The notes under the pieces: generated by a model
Database searches by the model: none
What the model saw: the letters and a program-made list of their open reading frames with translations, nothing else
What the model was told of the DNA's origin: nothing
In this document: positions 31,108-38,577 of the stretch, one piece after another
Numbering within the stretch: position 1 is the stretch's first letter
Layout of the letters: each line of letters begins with the position of its first letter
Position numbers and translations under genes: made by a program
Assembly (NCBI GenBank): GCA_001749745.1
Contig: JWTM01000532.1
Span: forward strand, 248,001 to 312,000
Reading direction: 5' to 3'
DNA length: 64,000 nt
Source: Candidatus Marispirochaeta associata
GTDB taxonomy: Bacteria; Spirochaetota; Spirochaetia; JC444; Marispirochaetaceae

Positions 31108-32297
31108 AAGGCCGTACAGCATTTGATCCCGGTATTATCCTTCTACTGCTCATAGTGGCCATAGTGGTCAGCACCGGGGTGTTTCTCTATAGCAAGGTTC
31201 GAGTAGATCGATTCGAAAGCGCCCTCGAACAGGACGAACCGGTTTCGGTCTTGCTGATAATCGCCGACGGGAATTCCATTCTCTTCTCCGAGCTCTTTCT
31301 CTATCATCACGCCAATGGAAAGGGCGCTTTGGCCGATATTCCCGCCAATACCGGTTCGCTCCTCCGGGATGAAGGCAAGATCGGTCCGATCGAGAAACTC
31401 TTCGAGCCTGACAATCCCGATGCCTTTATCGAGAAGGTTGCCTCAATTGCCGGTACGGAGATCGATTTCTACCTTACGGTGGATCTGTCCCATCTCGACC
31501 GGCTAGTCGATCTCGTGGGAGGAGTGGATACCTTTATCCCTAACCCGGTGGATGCGACCATCGACGGCGATACGGTTTTATTGCCCTCGGGCAGCTTTGT
31601 GCTCGACGGTAGTAAAGCGCTCAGTTATCTCCGCCACGGGGATCCCAGTGAGACCGAATCGGAACGTATCTCCCGGGGGCAAAGCTTTATCCGCAGCCTG
31701 CTCGATAGCTTCGGGACCACCCATCAACGTCTATCCGTGCCGGAAGTAACCAGGGCCTTCGCCCAAGAGGTGGAAACCGATATCTCCATTAGAGGTCTGG
31801 CCGCTCTCTTCGAGGCTATGCAGCGCCTCGACGTGGAGAATATGGTCCAACTCAGACTGCGAGGAACCTCCCGGCGGGTGGATGATCAGACCCTGTTGTT
31901 TCCCCACTCGGAGGGAAGACTGTTTAAGGAGACCTTGGTGCAGACGGTCAACTCCCTCAAGAGCGAGAATCAGCTCTCCGAGGAGGATCTTCGTATCGGG
32001 GTCGAGATTCTGAACGGCACTGAGATCAACGGCCTGGCCTCTCGAACCTCACAGCTCTACCAGAGCTTCGGCTACGAGGTCGTCCGGGTCGGAAACGCGG
32101 AAGAGACCTACGAGAAAACCATTATTATCGATAAACTGGGAAATCAGGCCGCCGCCCGTCGCCTGGCGGATGTTATCCGCTGCAGGAATATTACCCTGCA
32201 GACCGCGGCGGTCGATTTTGCCGATCAATTGGATATGAATGCAGACATTGTAATAATATTGGGGAAGGACTTTGATGGACGCTACTGTAAAGAGTAA
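31104..32297 (+). CDS. LytR-CpsA-Psr family protein with LytR_C domain
   Basis: A 397-residue protein with a single N-terminal membrane anchor (IILLLLIVAIVVSTGVFLY, about residues 11-29) and an external LCP-like domain (about 45-240; LADIPANTGSLL, DLVGGVDTFIPNPVDA, LDGSKALSYLRHGDP). The last ~95 residues match the LytR_C domain (IGVEILNGTEINGLASRTSQ). LCP proteins transfer glycan polymers from lipid carriers to the cell wall in Gram-positives; the role in a spirochaete is unclear. The position between nadD and rsfS is common in bacteria. Start overlaps nadD by 4 bp with GGGAG upstream. Confidence 0.85.
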   Translation: MKGRTAFDPGIILLLLIVAIVVSTGVFLYSKVRVDRFESALEQDEPVSVLLIIADGNSILFSELFLYHHANGKGALADIPANTGSLLRDEGKIGPIEKLFEPDNPDAFIEKVASIAGTEIDFYLTVDLSHLDRLVDLVGGVDTFIPNPVDATIDGDTVLLPSGSFVLDGSKALSYLRHGDPSETESERISRGQSFIRSLLDSFGTTHQRLSVPEVTRAFAQEVETDISIRGLAALFEAMQRLDVENMVQLRLRGTSRRVDDQTLLFPHSEGRLFKETLVQTVNSLKSENQLSEEDLRIGVEILNGTEINGLASRTSQLYQSFGYEVVRVGNAEETYEKTIIIDKLGNQAAARRLADVIRCRNITLQTAAVDFADQLDMNADIVIILGKDFDGRYCKE

Positions 32298-32640
32298 GTT
32301 GGCCCGCGACATGGGTGTATATATTGCTGATCACCAGGGTGAAGAGACTATGGTGATCGAGGTCGCCCAAGTGAGTTCCTGGACCGATTTCTTTGTGATT
32401 GCAACGGTGCGCAGCATCGGCCACATGAAGGGCTTAATCAGAAATATTCTCGTTTTTCTTAAGGAAAACGAGATCGAGATTCTCCATCGTCATAAGAAGA
32501 TGCACGAAGAGGGATGGATGCTGATCGATTGCGGCTTCATGGTGGTCCACCTGATGACCGAAGAGATGCGGGAGTTCTATGAACTGGAGAAATTATGGTA
32601 TTCCGGGGAACTACTCTATCAATCGTCGAAATCTTCGTAG
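32275..32640 (+). CDS. rsfS: Ribosomal silencing factor RsfS
   Basis: A 121-residue RsfS/YbeB protein that binds L14 and blocks subunit joining in starvation. SSWTDFFVIATVRSIGHMKG and the later GWMLIDCGFMVVHLM are conserved family blocks. The ATG at 32275 has AAGGA 7 bases upstream and lies inside the LCP gene (23-bp overlap). The 3' end overlaps the convergent acidic-protein gene by 22 bp. Confidence 0.95.
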   Translation: MDATVKSKLARDMGVYIADHQGEETMVIEVAQVSSWTDFFVIATVRSIGHMKGLIRNILVFLKENEIEILHRHKKMHEEGWMLIDCGFMVVHLMTEEMREFYELEKLWYSGELLYQSSKSS

Positions 32641-32900
32641 TCTAGGCCGTCGTCGTAATCGTAGTCGTCCTCGATGAAATCGTCATCGTAGTCGTCGTAG
32701 TTGTCGTCTTCGAGTTCGTCATCCATCTCATCGTCAAGATCGTCATCGAGGTCGTCGTCGAAATCGTCTAGATCGTCGTCGAGATCATCATCGTAATCAT
32801 CGAAATTATCGCTGAAAAAATCGTCCTCGCCGTCTTCATTGTCGGCGTCGTCCATAGACATGGGATAGATGTCGTCGTTCTCGAACTCGTTATTTTCCAT
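32619..32900 (-). CDS. Extremely acidic low-complexity protein
   Basis: A 93-residue frame from ATG 32900 (GAGAGGG 6 bases upstream) to the stop at 32619. By hand count 45 residues are Asp and 10 are Glu (59% acidic), and there is no Lys or Arg. Runs such as DDDLDDDLDDFDDDL alternate with Tyr, Phe and Leu. It looks intrinsically disordered and could mimic nucleic acid or bind cations or basic proteins. No homologous family is recognised; the acidic tail of Gram-positive RpoE delta is only a compositional parallel. A TTGACA promoter and a Shine-Dalgarno support a real gene, but low-complexity sequence alone could produce such a frame. The 3' end overlaps rsfS by 22 bp in antisense. Confidence 0.6.
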   Translation of the reverse strand: MENNEFENDDIYPMSMDDADNEDGEDDFFSDNFDDYDDDLDDDLDDFDDDLDDDLDDEMDDELEDDNYDDYDDDFIEDDYDYDDGLDYEDFDD

Positions 32901-32944
32901 CTTGTTCCCTCTCCGCATTCGAATCTGATCTAGATTCTATCGCT

Positions 32945-32974
32945 AATCTAAGTCAGCGGTTTATGGAATGTCAA
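32945..32974 (-). promoter_or_regulatory. Candidate promoter of the acidic-protein gene
   Basis: On the reverse strand TTGACA (32969-32974, overlapping the cheX stop) and TAGATT (32945-32950) are separated by 18 bp. A start near 32938 leaves a ~38-base leader with a Shine-Dalgarno. Confidence 0.4.
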
Positions 32975-33459
32975 CTATTTATTTTTTCCAATTGTGACTT
33001 TTTTATCCCGACGAAGAGACTGATATTGCCGAAACTTCCGCTTATTGTGTGGGAGAGGGAAGACTCGCAGGATGAGACATCGGAATAGATGTTGTGTCCT
33101 GCAATAATCGTTGGGGGAGTAATATTACAGTCGATCTGCTGATCGGCGAGCATCATTGTTGAACGGCCGGAAACCTGATTGACGATCTCGCCGATTGCCT
33201 CTTTATGGAACTGACCAAAGCCCTCTTCCTCATCCTCCACCCCCATGTTGGCGAGCATCTTGGAGACGAAATTCTTGGCGCTATCCATGTTCGTCCGCAA
33301 CATCATGAAACCCTGCAGATCACCAGTAATTCCTACGCTGGCAACGAGTTCTGCCGCGTCCGCTTCGGTGTTGCCGTAATCGATCGATAAATCCTGAAAA
33401 CCGATCTCCGTTACGATTTCGCGTAAGGCTTCGGTAAAGAAGCGCAGGTAATCACTCAT
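32971..33459 (-). CDS. cheX: CheX-type chemotaxis phosphatase
   Basis: A 162-residue cytosolic protein of the CheC/CheX/FliY group that dephosphorylates CheY-P. The phosphatase motif E-x2-N is in FHKEAIGEIVNQVSGRS, near residue 85, followed by the beta strands of the fold. Only one such motif is present, as in CheX. The ATG at 33459 starts MSDYLRFFTEALREI and is preferred because a promoter -10 ends seven bases upstream; longer frames would start before the transcript. It is away from the cheA-cheR-cheB block at 45-49 kb. Confidence 0.85.
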   Translation of the reverse strand: MSDYLRFFTEALREIVTEIGFQDLSIDYGNTEADAAELVASVGITGDLQGFMMLRTNMDSAKNFVSKMLANMGVEDEEEGFGQFHKEAIGEIVNQVSGRSTMMLADQQIDCNITPPTIIAGHNIYSDVSSCESSLSHTISGSFGNISLFVGIKKSQLEKINS

Positions 33460-33466
33460 GCAAGCT

Positions 33467-33495
33467 AGTATGGCGGCTAAAGGCCAAAAAGTCAA
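33467..33495 (-). promoter_or_regulatory. Promoter of cheX, probably leaderless
   Basis: On the reverse strand TTGACT (33490-33495), 17 bp, CATACT (33467-33472). The ATG at 33459 is seven bases beyond the -10, with no Shine-Dalgarno. Its -35 is six bases from the -35 of the divergent nadC promoter. Confidence 0.6.
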
Positions 33496-33501
33496 ATAGC
33501 A

Positions 33502-33530
33502 TTGAAAATGCAAGCGACTTAGCTTACTAT
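33502..33530 (+). promoter_or_regulatory. Promoter of nadC-nadB, probably leaderless
   Basis: TTGAAA (33502-33507), 17 bp, TACTAT (33525-33530). Six bases separate the -10 from the ATG at 33537; the sequence between contains no Shine-Dalgarno. Confidence 0.6.
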
Positions 33531-33536
33531 AGCGGC

Positions 33537-34373
33537 ATGATTCAGAAGAGTTTCAGGCAGCTTCTCGAGCTGGCCATCGGCGAGGACCTCTGTGACCTGG
33601 GGGATGTTACCTCCCAGGCCATATTCGGAAGCGAGTGCTCGACGGCCGTCCTGCACAGCAAGGATAGCGGAGTACTCGCCGGTGCGCCCTATTTTACCGA
33701 GGTCTTCCGGCGGATCGATCCGGAAACAGAGGTCCGGTTCGCGAAAAGCGAAGGGGAGCACCTTTCGCCGGGAGAGGCTGTAGCTGAAATCAGCGGAAAG
33801 ACCCTATCGATCCTAAGCGCCGAGCGAATTGCCCTCAACTTTCTCGGCTACCTTTCGGGGATCGCTACGACCGCCCGCCGCTTTGCGGAGCTCCAGAAGG
33901 GGCCTACGAAGGTGCTGGATACGCGTAAAACCCTCCCCGGCTACCGGGAGCTGGCTAAATATGCGGTCCAGGTCGGCGGGGCGAGCAATCACCGCATGGG
34001 ACTCTTCGATATGGTCATGATCAAGGATAACCACATAGACGCCGCCGGTTCCATAGCGAAAGCCGTTACCGCGGTTAAAGAGCGTTGGGGCAGCCGCTTT
34101 ACCATCGAGGTCGAGTGCCGCAGCATCGACGAGGTCCGCCAGGCGATCGAATCCGGGGCCGATATAATTATGCTCGATAATATGAGCCCCGCCGCATCGG
34201 CCGAAGCCTTCGCCCTGAGAAAGGGTGCCGTACGCTTCGAGGCTTCGGGAGATATGTCGCTGGAGAAGATTGCGGACTATATGGAGATCGGACTCGATTA
34301 CATCTCGGTGGGACGTTTGACCCATTCCGTGCAGGGATTCGATTTCTCCTTGAAGATGGAAGGCGGGACTTAG
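33537..34373 (+). CDS. nadC: Nicotinate-nucleotide pyrophosphorylase (quinolinate phosphoribosyltransferase)
   Basis: A 278-residue enzyme converting quinolinate and PRPP to nicotinate mononucleotide. Conserved blocks are GDVTSQAIFG at the start, LNFLGYLSGIATTARRF, the active-site run DTRKTLPGYRELAKYAVQVG, HRMGLFDMVMIKDNH, and ADIIMLDNMSP. All are as expected for NadC. The gene starts its own transcript at a compact divergent promoter shared with cheX. nadB begins immediately after its stop codon. Confidence 0.96.
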   Translation: MIQKSFRQLLELAIGEDLCDLGDVTSQAIFGSECSTAVLHSKDSGVLAGAPYFTEVFRRIDPETEVRFAKSEGEHLSPGEAVAEISGKTLSILSAERIALNFLGYLSGIATTARRFAELQKGPTKVLDTRKTLPGYRELAKYAVQVGGASNHRMGLFDMVMIKDNHIDAAGSIAKAVTAVKERWGSRFTIEVECRSIDEVRQAIESGADIIMLDNMSPAASAEAFALRKGAVRFEASGDMSLEKIADYMEIGLDYISVGRLTHSVQGFDFSLKMEGGT

Positions 34374-35933
34374 GTGGAGAGCTTCGATGTTCTCGTTATC
34401 GGGGGCGGGATCGCCGGTTCGAGTGCGGCTTTACGCCTGGCTAAATTGGGCTATCAGGTCGCGCTGGTAGCGAAGGGTGATGATCCGCTGGAGAACAACA
34501 GCCGTTACGCTCAGGGGGGCATCGTCGCCCGGGGTGATGAGGACAGCGCCGAGCTCCTCAAGCGGGATATCGTCGAAGCCGGGGACGGCATAAACTATAT
34601 TGCCGCAGTGGAGCAGTTAGCCGAGGAGGGGCCTGCTTTGGTTACCTCCCTCTTGGCCGACGAGCTCGGAGTGCCCTTCGCGCAAAATGCGAAGGGATTC
34701 GAATGGACCCGCGAGGCCGCCCATTCGGTCCGTCGCATTCTGCATGTACAGGATTTTACCGGTCGGGCGATTATGGAGGGGATGCTTAAAGCGCTGGCCG
34801 CCGAAGAGAGAATTACCCGCTTCGAGAACTTCACCGCTATCGACATCATTACCAGCTCCCATCACAGCACCGACTTTCAAGAGCGTTATAAGCCCAACCA
34901 AGCCCTCGGCGCCTACCTGCTGGACAACGAGTCCGGCGAGGTTGCCGCCGTCTTCGGCAGCGCAGTAATCCTCGCAACCGGCGGCGCGGGGGATATATAT
35001 CAGCATACCTCGAATCCGGCCGGTGCGGTGGGTGGCGGCATCGCCATGGCCTATCGCGCAGGGGTCGAGATTCTCAACGCAGAGTATATTCAGTTTCACC
35101 CCACCACGCTTTACCACCGCGATGCCGACCGCTTCCTGATCTCCGAATCGGTTCGCGGAGAAGGGGCGCGCTTGATGACCCGGGACGGCGACTACTTCAT
35201 GGAGCGCTACGCGCCGCGATTGAAGGATCTCGCCCCCCGGGATGAGGTCGCCCGGGCGATCTACCGTCAGATGGAACGGGAAAAGTCGGGCTTCGTCTAC
35301 CTGGATGCTACCGGAATCAAGAAGTTCGACCTTGCAGAACGCTTTCCAAGCATATTTGCAGCCTGTTCCGAGGTCGGCATCGACATGCGTAAGGATCCGA
35401 TCCCCGTCGTCCCCGCCGCCCATTACAGCTGCGGCGGGGTGAAGGTTAATCTCCGGGGGCGCACCTCTCTACCGGGGCTCTATGCAGTGGGGGAGACTGC
35501 GTGTACGGGAGTGCACGGCGGCAATCGCTTGGCTTCGGTCTCTCTTTTAGAAGGACTCTATTGCGGAACAGTAGCGGCTGAAGATTTTCACTGCTGCGCC
35601 GAAAAGCCGCCGGAGTCGCTCATAAGGAGCATTCCCCCTTGGGTCGCTCCCCAGGGGGAGACCACCTTCGATCCTATCCTGATCCGAAGCGATCTAAATC
35701 AAATTCAGCAGACCATGTGGAATTATGTCGGGATTATCCGCACCCGCAAACGGCTCTCCCGGGCGCTCTCCGACCTGAACTATCTCAACCATCGTATCGA
35801 GCGCTTCTATCGGAAGGCCGTCCTGCGCCGGGATGTGGTTGAACTGCGGAATGCGATAATCACCTCCCTGGTTATAACCCGTTCGGCTCTCAACAATCCT
35901 AAGTCTATCGGGTGCCACTATCTGCATGGATAG
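34374..35933 (+). CDS. nadB: L-aspartate oxidase
   Basis: A 519-residue flavoenzyme oxidising L-aspartate to iminoaspartate, the first step of quinolinate synthesis. The FAD-binding N-terminus is DVLVIGGGIAGSSAALRLAK, then SRYAQGGI. YIQFHPTTLYH, SVRGEGARLM and the C-terminal GETACTGVHGGNRLASVSLL are signatures of the succinate dehydrogenase/aspartate oxidase flavoprotein family; position beside nadC and an Arg-rich C-terminal helical domain favour NadB. The start is a GTG directly after the nadC stop, so translation is probably coupled. nadA is not in the window. Confidence 0.94.
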   Translation: MESFDVLVIGGGIAGSSAALRLAKLGYQVALVAKGDDPLENNSRYAQGGIVARGDEDSAELLKRDIVEAGDGINYIAAVEQLAEEGPALVTSLLADELGVPFAQNAKGFEWTREAAHSVRRILHVQDFTGRAIMEGMLKALAAEERITRFENFTAIDIITSSHHSTDFQERYKPNQALGAYLLDNESGEVAAVFGSAVILATGGAGDIYQHTSNPAGAVGGGIAMAYRAGVEILNAEYIQFHPTTLYHRDADRFLISESVRGEGARLMTRDGDYFMERYAPRLKDLAPRDEVARAIYRQMEREKSGFVYLDATGIKKFDLAERFPSIFAACSEVGIDMRKDPIPVVPAAHYSCGGVKVNLRGRTSLPGLYAVGETACTGVHGGNRLASVSLLEGLYCGTVAAEDFHCCAEKPPESLIRSIPPWVAPQGETTFDPILIRSDLNQIQQTMWNYVGIIRTRKRLSRALSDLNYLNHRIERFYRKAVLRRDVVELRNAIITSLVITRSALNNPKSIGCHYLHG

Positions 35934-35940
35934 AAAGGGT

Positions 35941-35968
35941 TTGACACATGCAACCATATATGTATAAT
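35941..35968 (+). promoter_or_regulatory. Strong sigma-70 promoter of ispE
   Basis: Both boxes are perfect: TTGACA (35941-35946) and TATAAT (35963-35968), with a 16-bp spacer. The ATG at 35980 lies 11 bases after the -10, giving a leader of about 5 bases and no Shine-Dalgarno. Confidence 0.85.
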
Positions 35969-35979
35969 ACTTCCACGCC

Positions 35980-36864
35980 ATGAAAAGGGAGCTTGTCATA
36001 GATGCTCCCGCTAAGGTGAACCTTCACCTTGAGATTGGTCCGAAGCGGGGGGACGGCTTTCACAGCCTCAGTTCCCTTTTTCAAAAGGTGTCTCTCTACG
36101 ACACCCTGGAACTTTGTTCTTTGACAGATACGGACTCCTGCAGAGTTGAAGGCAACTTCAGCTGCAGACCCGAACAGAATCTTATTTTCCGGGCATTCAA
36201 ACTCTTTAAAGAGGCTACGGGAATCAGAGGCGGTCTCGCCGTAAACGTTCAGAAGCGTATCCCCGAGGGGGCCGGCCTGGGCGGCGGATCTTCGAATGCC
36301 GCCGCTACCTTGATTGGACTGAATCGTCTCTACGATACTAAGCTGGAGCCGAGTCGGCTATCCGCTCTAGGCGCACAACTGGGAAGCGATATTCCTTTCT
36401 TCTGCGCCGCGGAACTGGCCTATGTCGGCGGCCGGGGCGAGGAGGTCTATCCCGAGGCCAATGCCCGTCGCCTCCCTCTTATTTTGATCCTTCCATCCTT
36501 TTCCGTCTCAACTGCCGCTGCGTACGGCTGGTTGGATGAAGAGAAGCGGGAGACTGCCTTTCGTTTGAGTCGAGAGGCTATCGCGGCAAGCTATGCCGGG
36601 AGCCTCGAAAATTGGGGTTTCTTCAACTCCTTTACCCCCGTACTGAAGAAGCGGCATCCCGAGATCGGGACCTACCTCGAGTACATGAGAGACAGCGGCG
36701 CCTGTTTGGCCGAAGTTTCCGGTTCCGGTTCGGCTCTGTTCGGTGTTTATCCTTCGAAATCTATGGCCGACAAGGCCGCTAAAGGTCTAAAAGAGTTAAA
36801 AGACCCAATACAAGTACTTACAATAGAAACACTTGATAGATTCGAAGAACGCATATTACAATAA
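35980..36864 (+). CDS. ispE: 4-diphosphocytidyl-2-C-methyl-D-erythritol kinase
   Basis: A 294-residue GHMP kinase of the MEP isoprenoid pathway. The N-terminus is APAKVNLHLEIGPKRGDGFH, the ATP-binding loop is PEGAGLGGGSSNAAATLIGL and the C-terminal glycine motif is AEVSGSGSALFGVY. Length matches the family. It has a strong consensus promoter and an almost leaderless transcript. spoVG follows 36 bp later with its own promoter inside the ispE 3' end. Confidence 0.96.
   Translation: MKRELVIDAPAKVNLHLEIGPKRGDGFHSLSSLFQKVSLYDTLELCSLTDTDSCRVEGNFSCRPEQNLIFRAFKLFKEATGIRGGLAVNVQKRIPEGAGLGGGSSNAAATLIGLNRLYDTKLEPSRLSALGAQLGSDIPFFCAAELAYVGGRGEEVYPEANARRLPLILILPSFSVSTAAAYGWLDEEKRETAFRLSREAIAASYAGSLENWGFFNSFTPVLKKRHPEIGTYLEYMRDSGACLAEVSGSGSALFGVYPSKSMADKAAKGLKELKDPIQVLTIETLDRFEERILQ
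36833..36862 (+). promoter_or_regulatory. Candidate promoter of spoVG
   Basis: TTGATA (36833-36838), 18 bp, TACAAT (36857-36862), lying in the last codons of ispE. The leader contains GGAGG before the spoVG ATG. Confidence 0.5.
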
Positions 36865-36900
36865 TAACGTACTATTTATGCATCTGCAGCGGAGGAAAGT

Positions 36901-37200
36901 ATGGAAATCACGGATATCAGGATTCGGCGGGTTGAGGCCGAGGGCAAGCTGAGGGCGTACGTCACCGTGACCTTCGATGACTCTTTTGTGGTACACAATG
37001 TAAAGATCATTGACGGAAGGAACGGGGCCTTTATCGCTATGCCGAGCCGGAAGACCAAGACGGGCGAATATAAGGATGTCGCCCATCCGATCAACTCCGA
37101 TTTCCGCGGCAAGCTGCAGGAACGTATCTTAGAAGAGTACAGCGCGCAACTCAGTAACGAGGATGCGTTGAGTACGAACGGGGCGGACGAATCGATTTAG
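36901..37200 (+). CDS. spoVG: SpoVG-family nucleic-acid-binding regulator
   Basis: A 99-residue protein. MEITDIRIRRVEAEGKLRAY, FVVHNVKIIDGRNGAFIAMP and the basic segment SRKTKTGEYKDVAHPI are the conserved SpoVG core. Homologues in Borrelia and Gram-positives bind DNA and RNA site-specifically and regulate gene expression; targets here are unknown. GGAGG lies 5 bases before the ATG. It precedes a tRNA-Gln and rplY; ispE-spoVG proximity is seen in many bacteria. Confidence 0.95.
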   Translation: MEITDIRIRRVEAEGKLRAYVTVTFDDSFVVHNVKIIDGRNGAFIAMPSRKTKTGEYKDVAHPINSDFRGKLQERILEEYSAQLSNEDALSTNGADESI

Positions 37201-37225
37201 AGCCTTCCGCTTCGTTCCATATTTT

Positions 37226-37297
37226 TGGGACGTGGCCAAGTGGTAAGGCACCGGATTTTGGTTCCGGCATTCGCAGGTTCGAACCCTGCCGTCCCAG
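37226..37297 (+). tRNA. tRNA-Gln (UUG anticodon)
   Basis: Acceptor TGGGACG/CGTCCCA pairs fully, the anticodon stem CCGGA/TCCGG closes TTTTGGT with anticodon TTG, and the T arm is GCAGG-TTCGAAC-CCTGC. Discriminator G; CCA is not encoded. It lies between spoVG and rplY with no separate terminator seen. Confidence 0.94.
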
Positions 37298-37337
37298 TAC
37301 CCTATAAGAGGATGCACAGCAACGAGGAGAGCGATCC

Positions 37338-37982
37338 ATGGAACAGAAAACACTGGCCGGTCACGGTCGAGCAAGTACCCGTAAGGGCGATAACAAACGA
37401 CTGCGGAATGAAGGGTTCATCCCCGCCGTTATCTACGGTCACCACGATCCGGTAACCATCAGCGTCGAGGCCCGGGAATTCGACAAGAAGTTTCACACCG
37501 TCAGTGAGAACACCATCATCACCATTACCGTGGACAAGGATAAGAGCTACGACGTGTTGGTGAAGGACTATCAGGAAAACATCATCAAGAGCACCATTGA
37601 GCATATCGATTTCTTCGAGATCGAGCGCGGCAAAACCCTGCGCACTAATGTTCCGGTGCATCTGGAGGGTGTTCCCGCCGGCGTTAAAGAGGGCGGAATC
37701 GTCGAAAGCGCCATTCATGAGGTTGAGATCGAATGTCTTCCCAAAGATATCCCCGAGTCATTTACCCTCGATATCTCAGGGCTGAATATCGGTGATTCCC
37801 TGCATGTTTCCGACATTCCCGTCTCGGACGAGGTAAAGATTCTTACCGCCGAGGATCAGTCACTGGTTGTTATTACCACAGCCAAGGTAGAGGTCGTGGC
37901 GGAAGAAGCTGAAGGTGAGGAAGTCGAAGGCGCCGTCGAGGCGGAGGCTGAAGAAGCCGAGGGAGAGGGTGAGGCCGAATAA
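37338..37982 (+). CDS. rplY: 50S ribosomal protein L25/general stress protein Ctc
   Basis: A 214-residue protein of the long (TL5/Ctc) bL25 type that binds 5S rRNA. The L25 domain (about 1-95) has GHGRASTRKGDNKRLRNEGF and PAVIYGHHDPV; a second beta domain follows, and the last ~30 residues are an acidic Glu/Ala tail (EEAEGEEVEGAVEAEAEEAE). GGAG lies about 10 bases before the ATG. The 3' end overlaps pth by 14 bp, the usual rplY-pth order. Confidence 0.95.
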   Translation: MEQKTLAGHGRASTRKGDNKRLRNEGFIPAVIYGHHDPVTISVEAREFDKKFHTVSENTIITITVDKDKSYDVLVKDYQENIIKSTIEHIDFFEIERGKTLRTNVPVHLEGVPAGVKEGGIVESAIHEVEIECLPKDIPESFTLDISGLNIGDSLHVSDIPVSDEVKILTAEDQSLVVITTAKVEVVAEEAEGEEVEGAVEAEAEEAEGEGEAE

Positions 37983-38577
37983 ACCGGCGCCTACACTCTT
38001 TATCGGACTCGGTAATCCCGGAAGGGAGTACGCAGAAACCCGGCATAACGCCGGGTTTCTTGTTATGGAGCGGGTGGCGGAGCTCCTAGAGATGCGCTTC
38101 AGGAAACCATTTTTAGCTCCGTGGCTCGAGGCCCGTGGCAGGATTGAAACCCGAGAAACTGATCAATCCGAGATAATCCTTATCAAGCCTCTTACCTACA
38201 TGAACTCCTCGGGCGAGATTATCGAACGTCTCTTCCGCCGACATCATACGGGTCCGGAACAGATGACCGTTGTCTACGACACCCTGGATCTGCCTAACGG
38301 ACGGCTGCGTATCCGTAAAAAAGGTTCGGCCGGCGGCCAGAAAGGGATGGCCTCGATTATCAATCTTCTCGGCCACGGGGATTTTAACCGCATCGCCGTC
38401 GGGATCGGTCATCCCGGCAGTCGGGAGGAAGTCGTTTCCCATGTACTCGCCGTTCCCGAGGGGGAAGAGCTTCATCAATTCCGGCAAGGGATCGAGCAGG
38501 CCGCCGAGGCCTTAGTGGAACTCATTCATACTCCTATCGACAGGGTCATGAACCAGTACAATGTCACCCGATCCTAA
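37969..38577 (+). CDS. pth: Peptidyl-tRNA hydrolase
   Basis: A 202-residue enzyme that recycles peptidyl-tRNA. Catalytic residues are visible: the Asn and His in GLGNPGREYAETRHNAGF, the Asn in KPLTYMNSSG and the Asp in VVYDTLDLPNGR, followed by AGGQKGMASI. The GTG at 37969 is taken as start since it gives the normal short N-terminus (RPNKPAPTLFIGLGNPG) and GGGAG lies just upstream inside the rplY tail; longer frames would add a low-complexity basic extension. Confidence 0.95.
   Translation: MRPNKPAPTLFIGLGNPGREYAETRHNAGFLVMERVAELLEMRFRKPFLAPWLEARGRIETRETDQSEIILIKPLTYMNSSGEIIERLFRRHHTGPEQMTVVYDTLDLPNGRLRIRKKGSAGGQKGMASIINLLGHGDFNRIAVGIGHPGSREEVVSHVLAVPEGEELHQFRQGIEQAAEALVELIHTPIDRVMNQYNVTRS

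Noticed and set aside
32619..32900. Tandem DNA repeat or CRISPR-like array
   Set aside because: The GAT/GAC-rich pattern is irregular with no fixed repeat unit or spacers; it fits an acidic coding sequence better.
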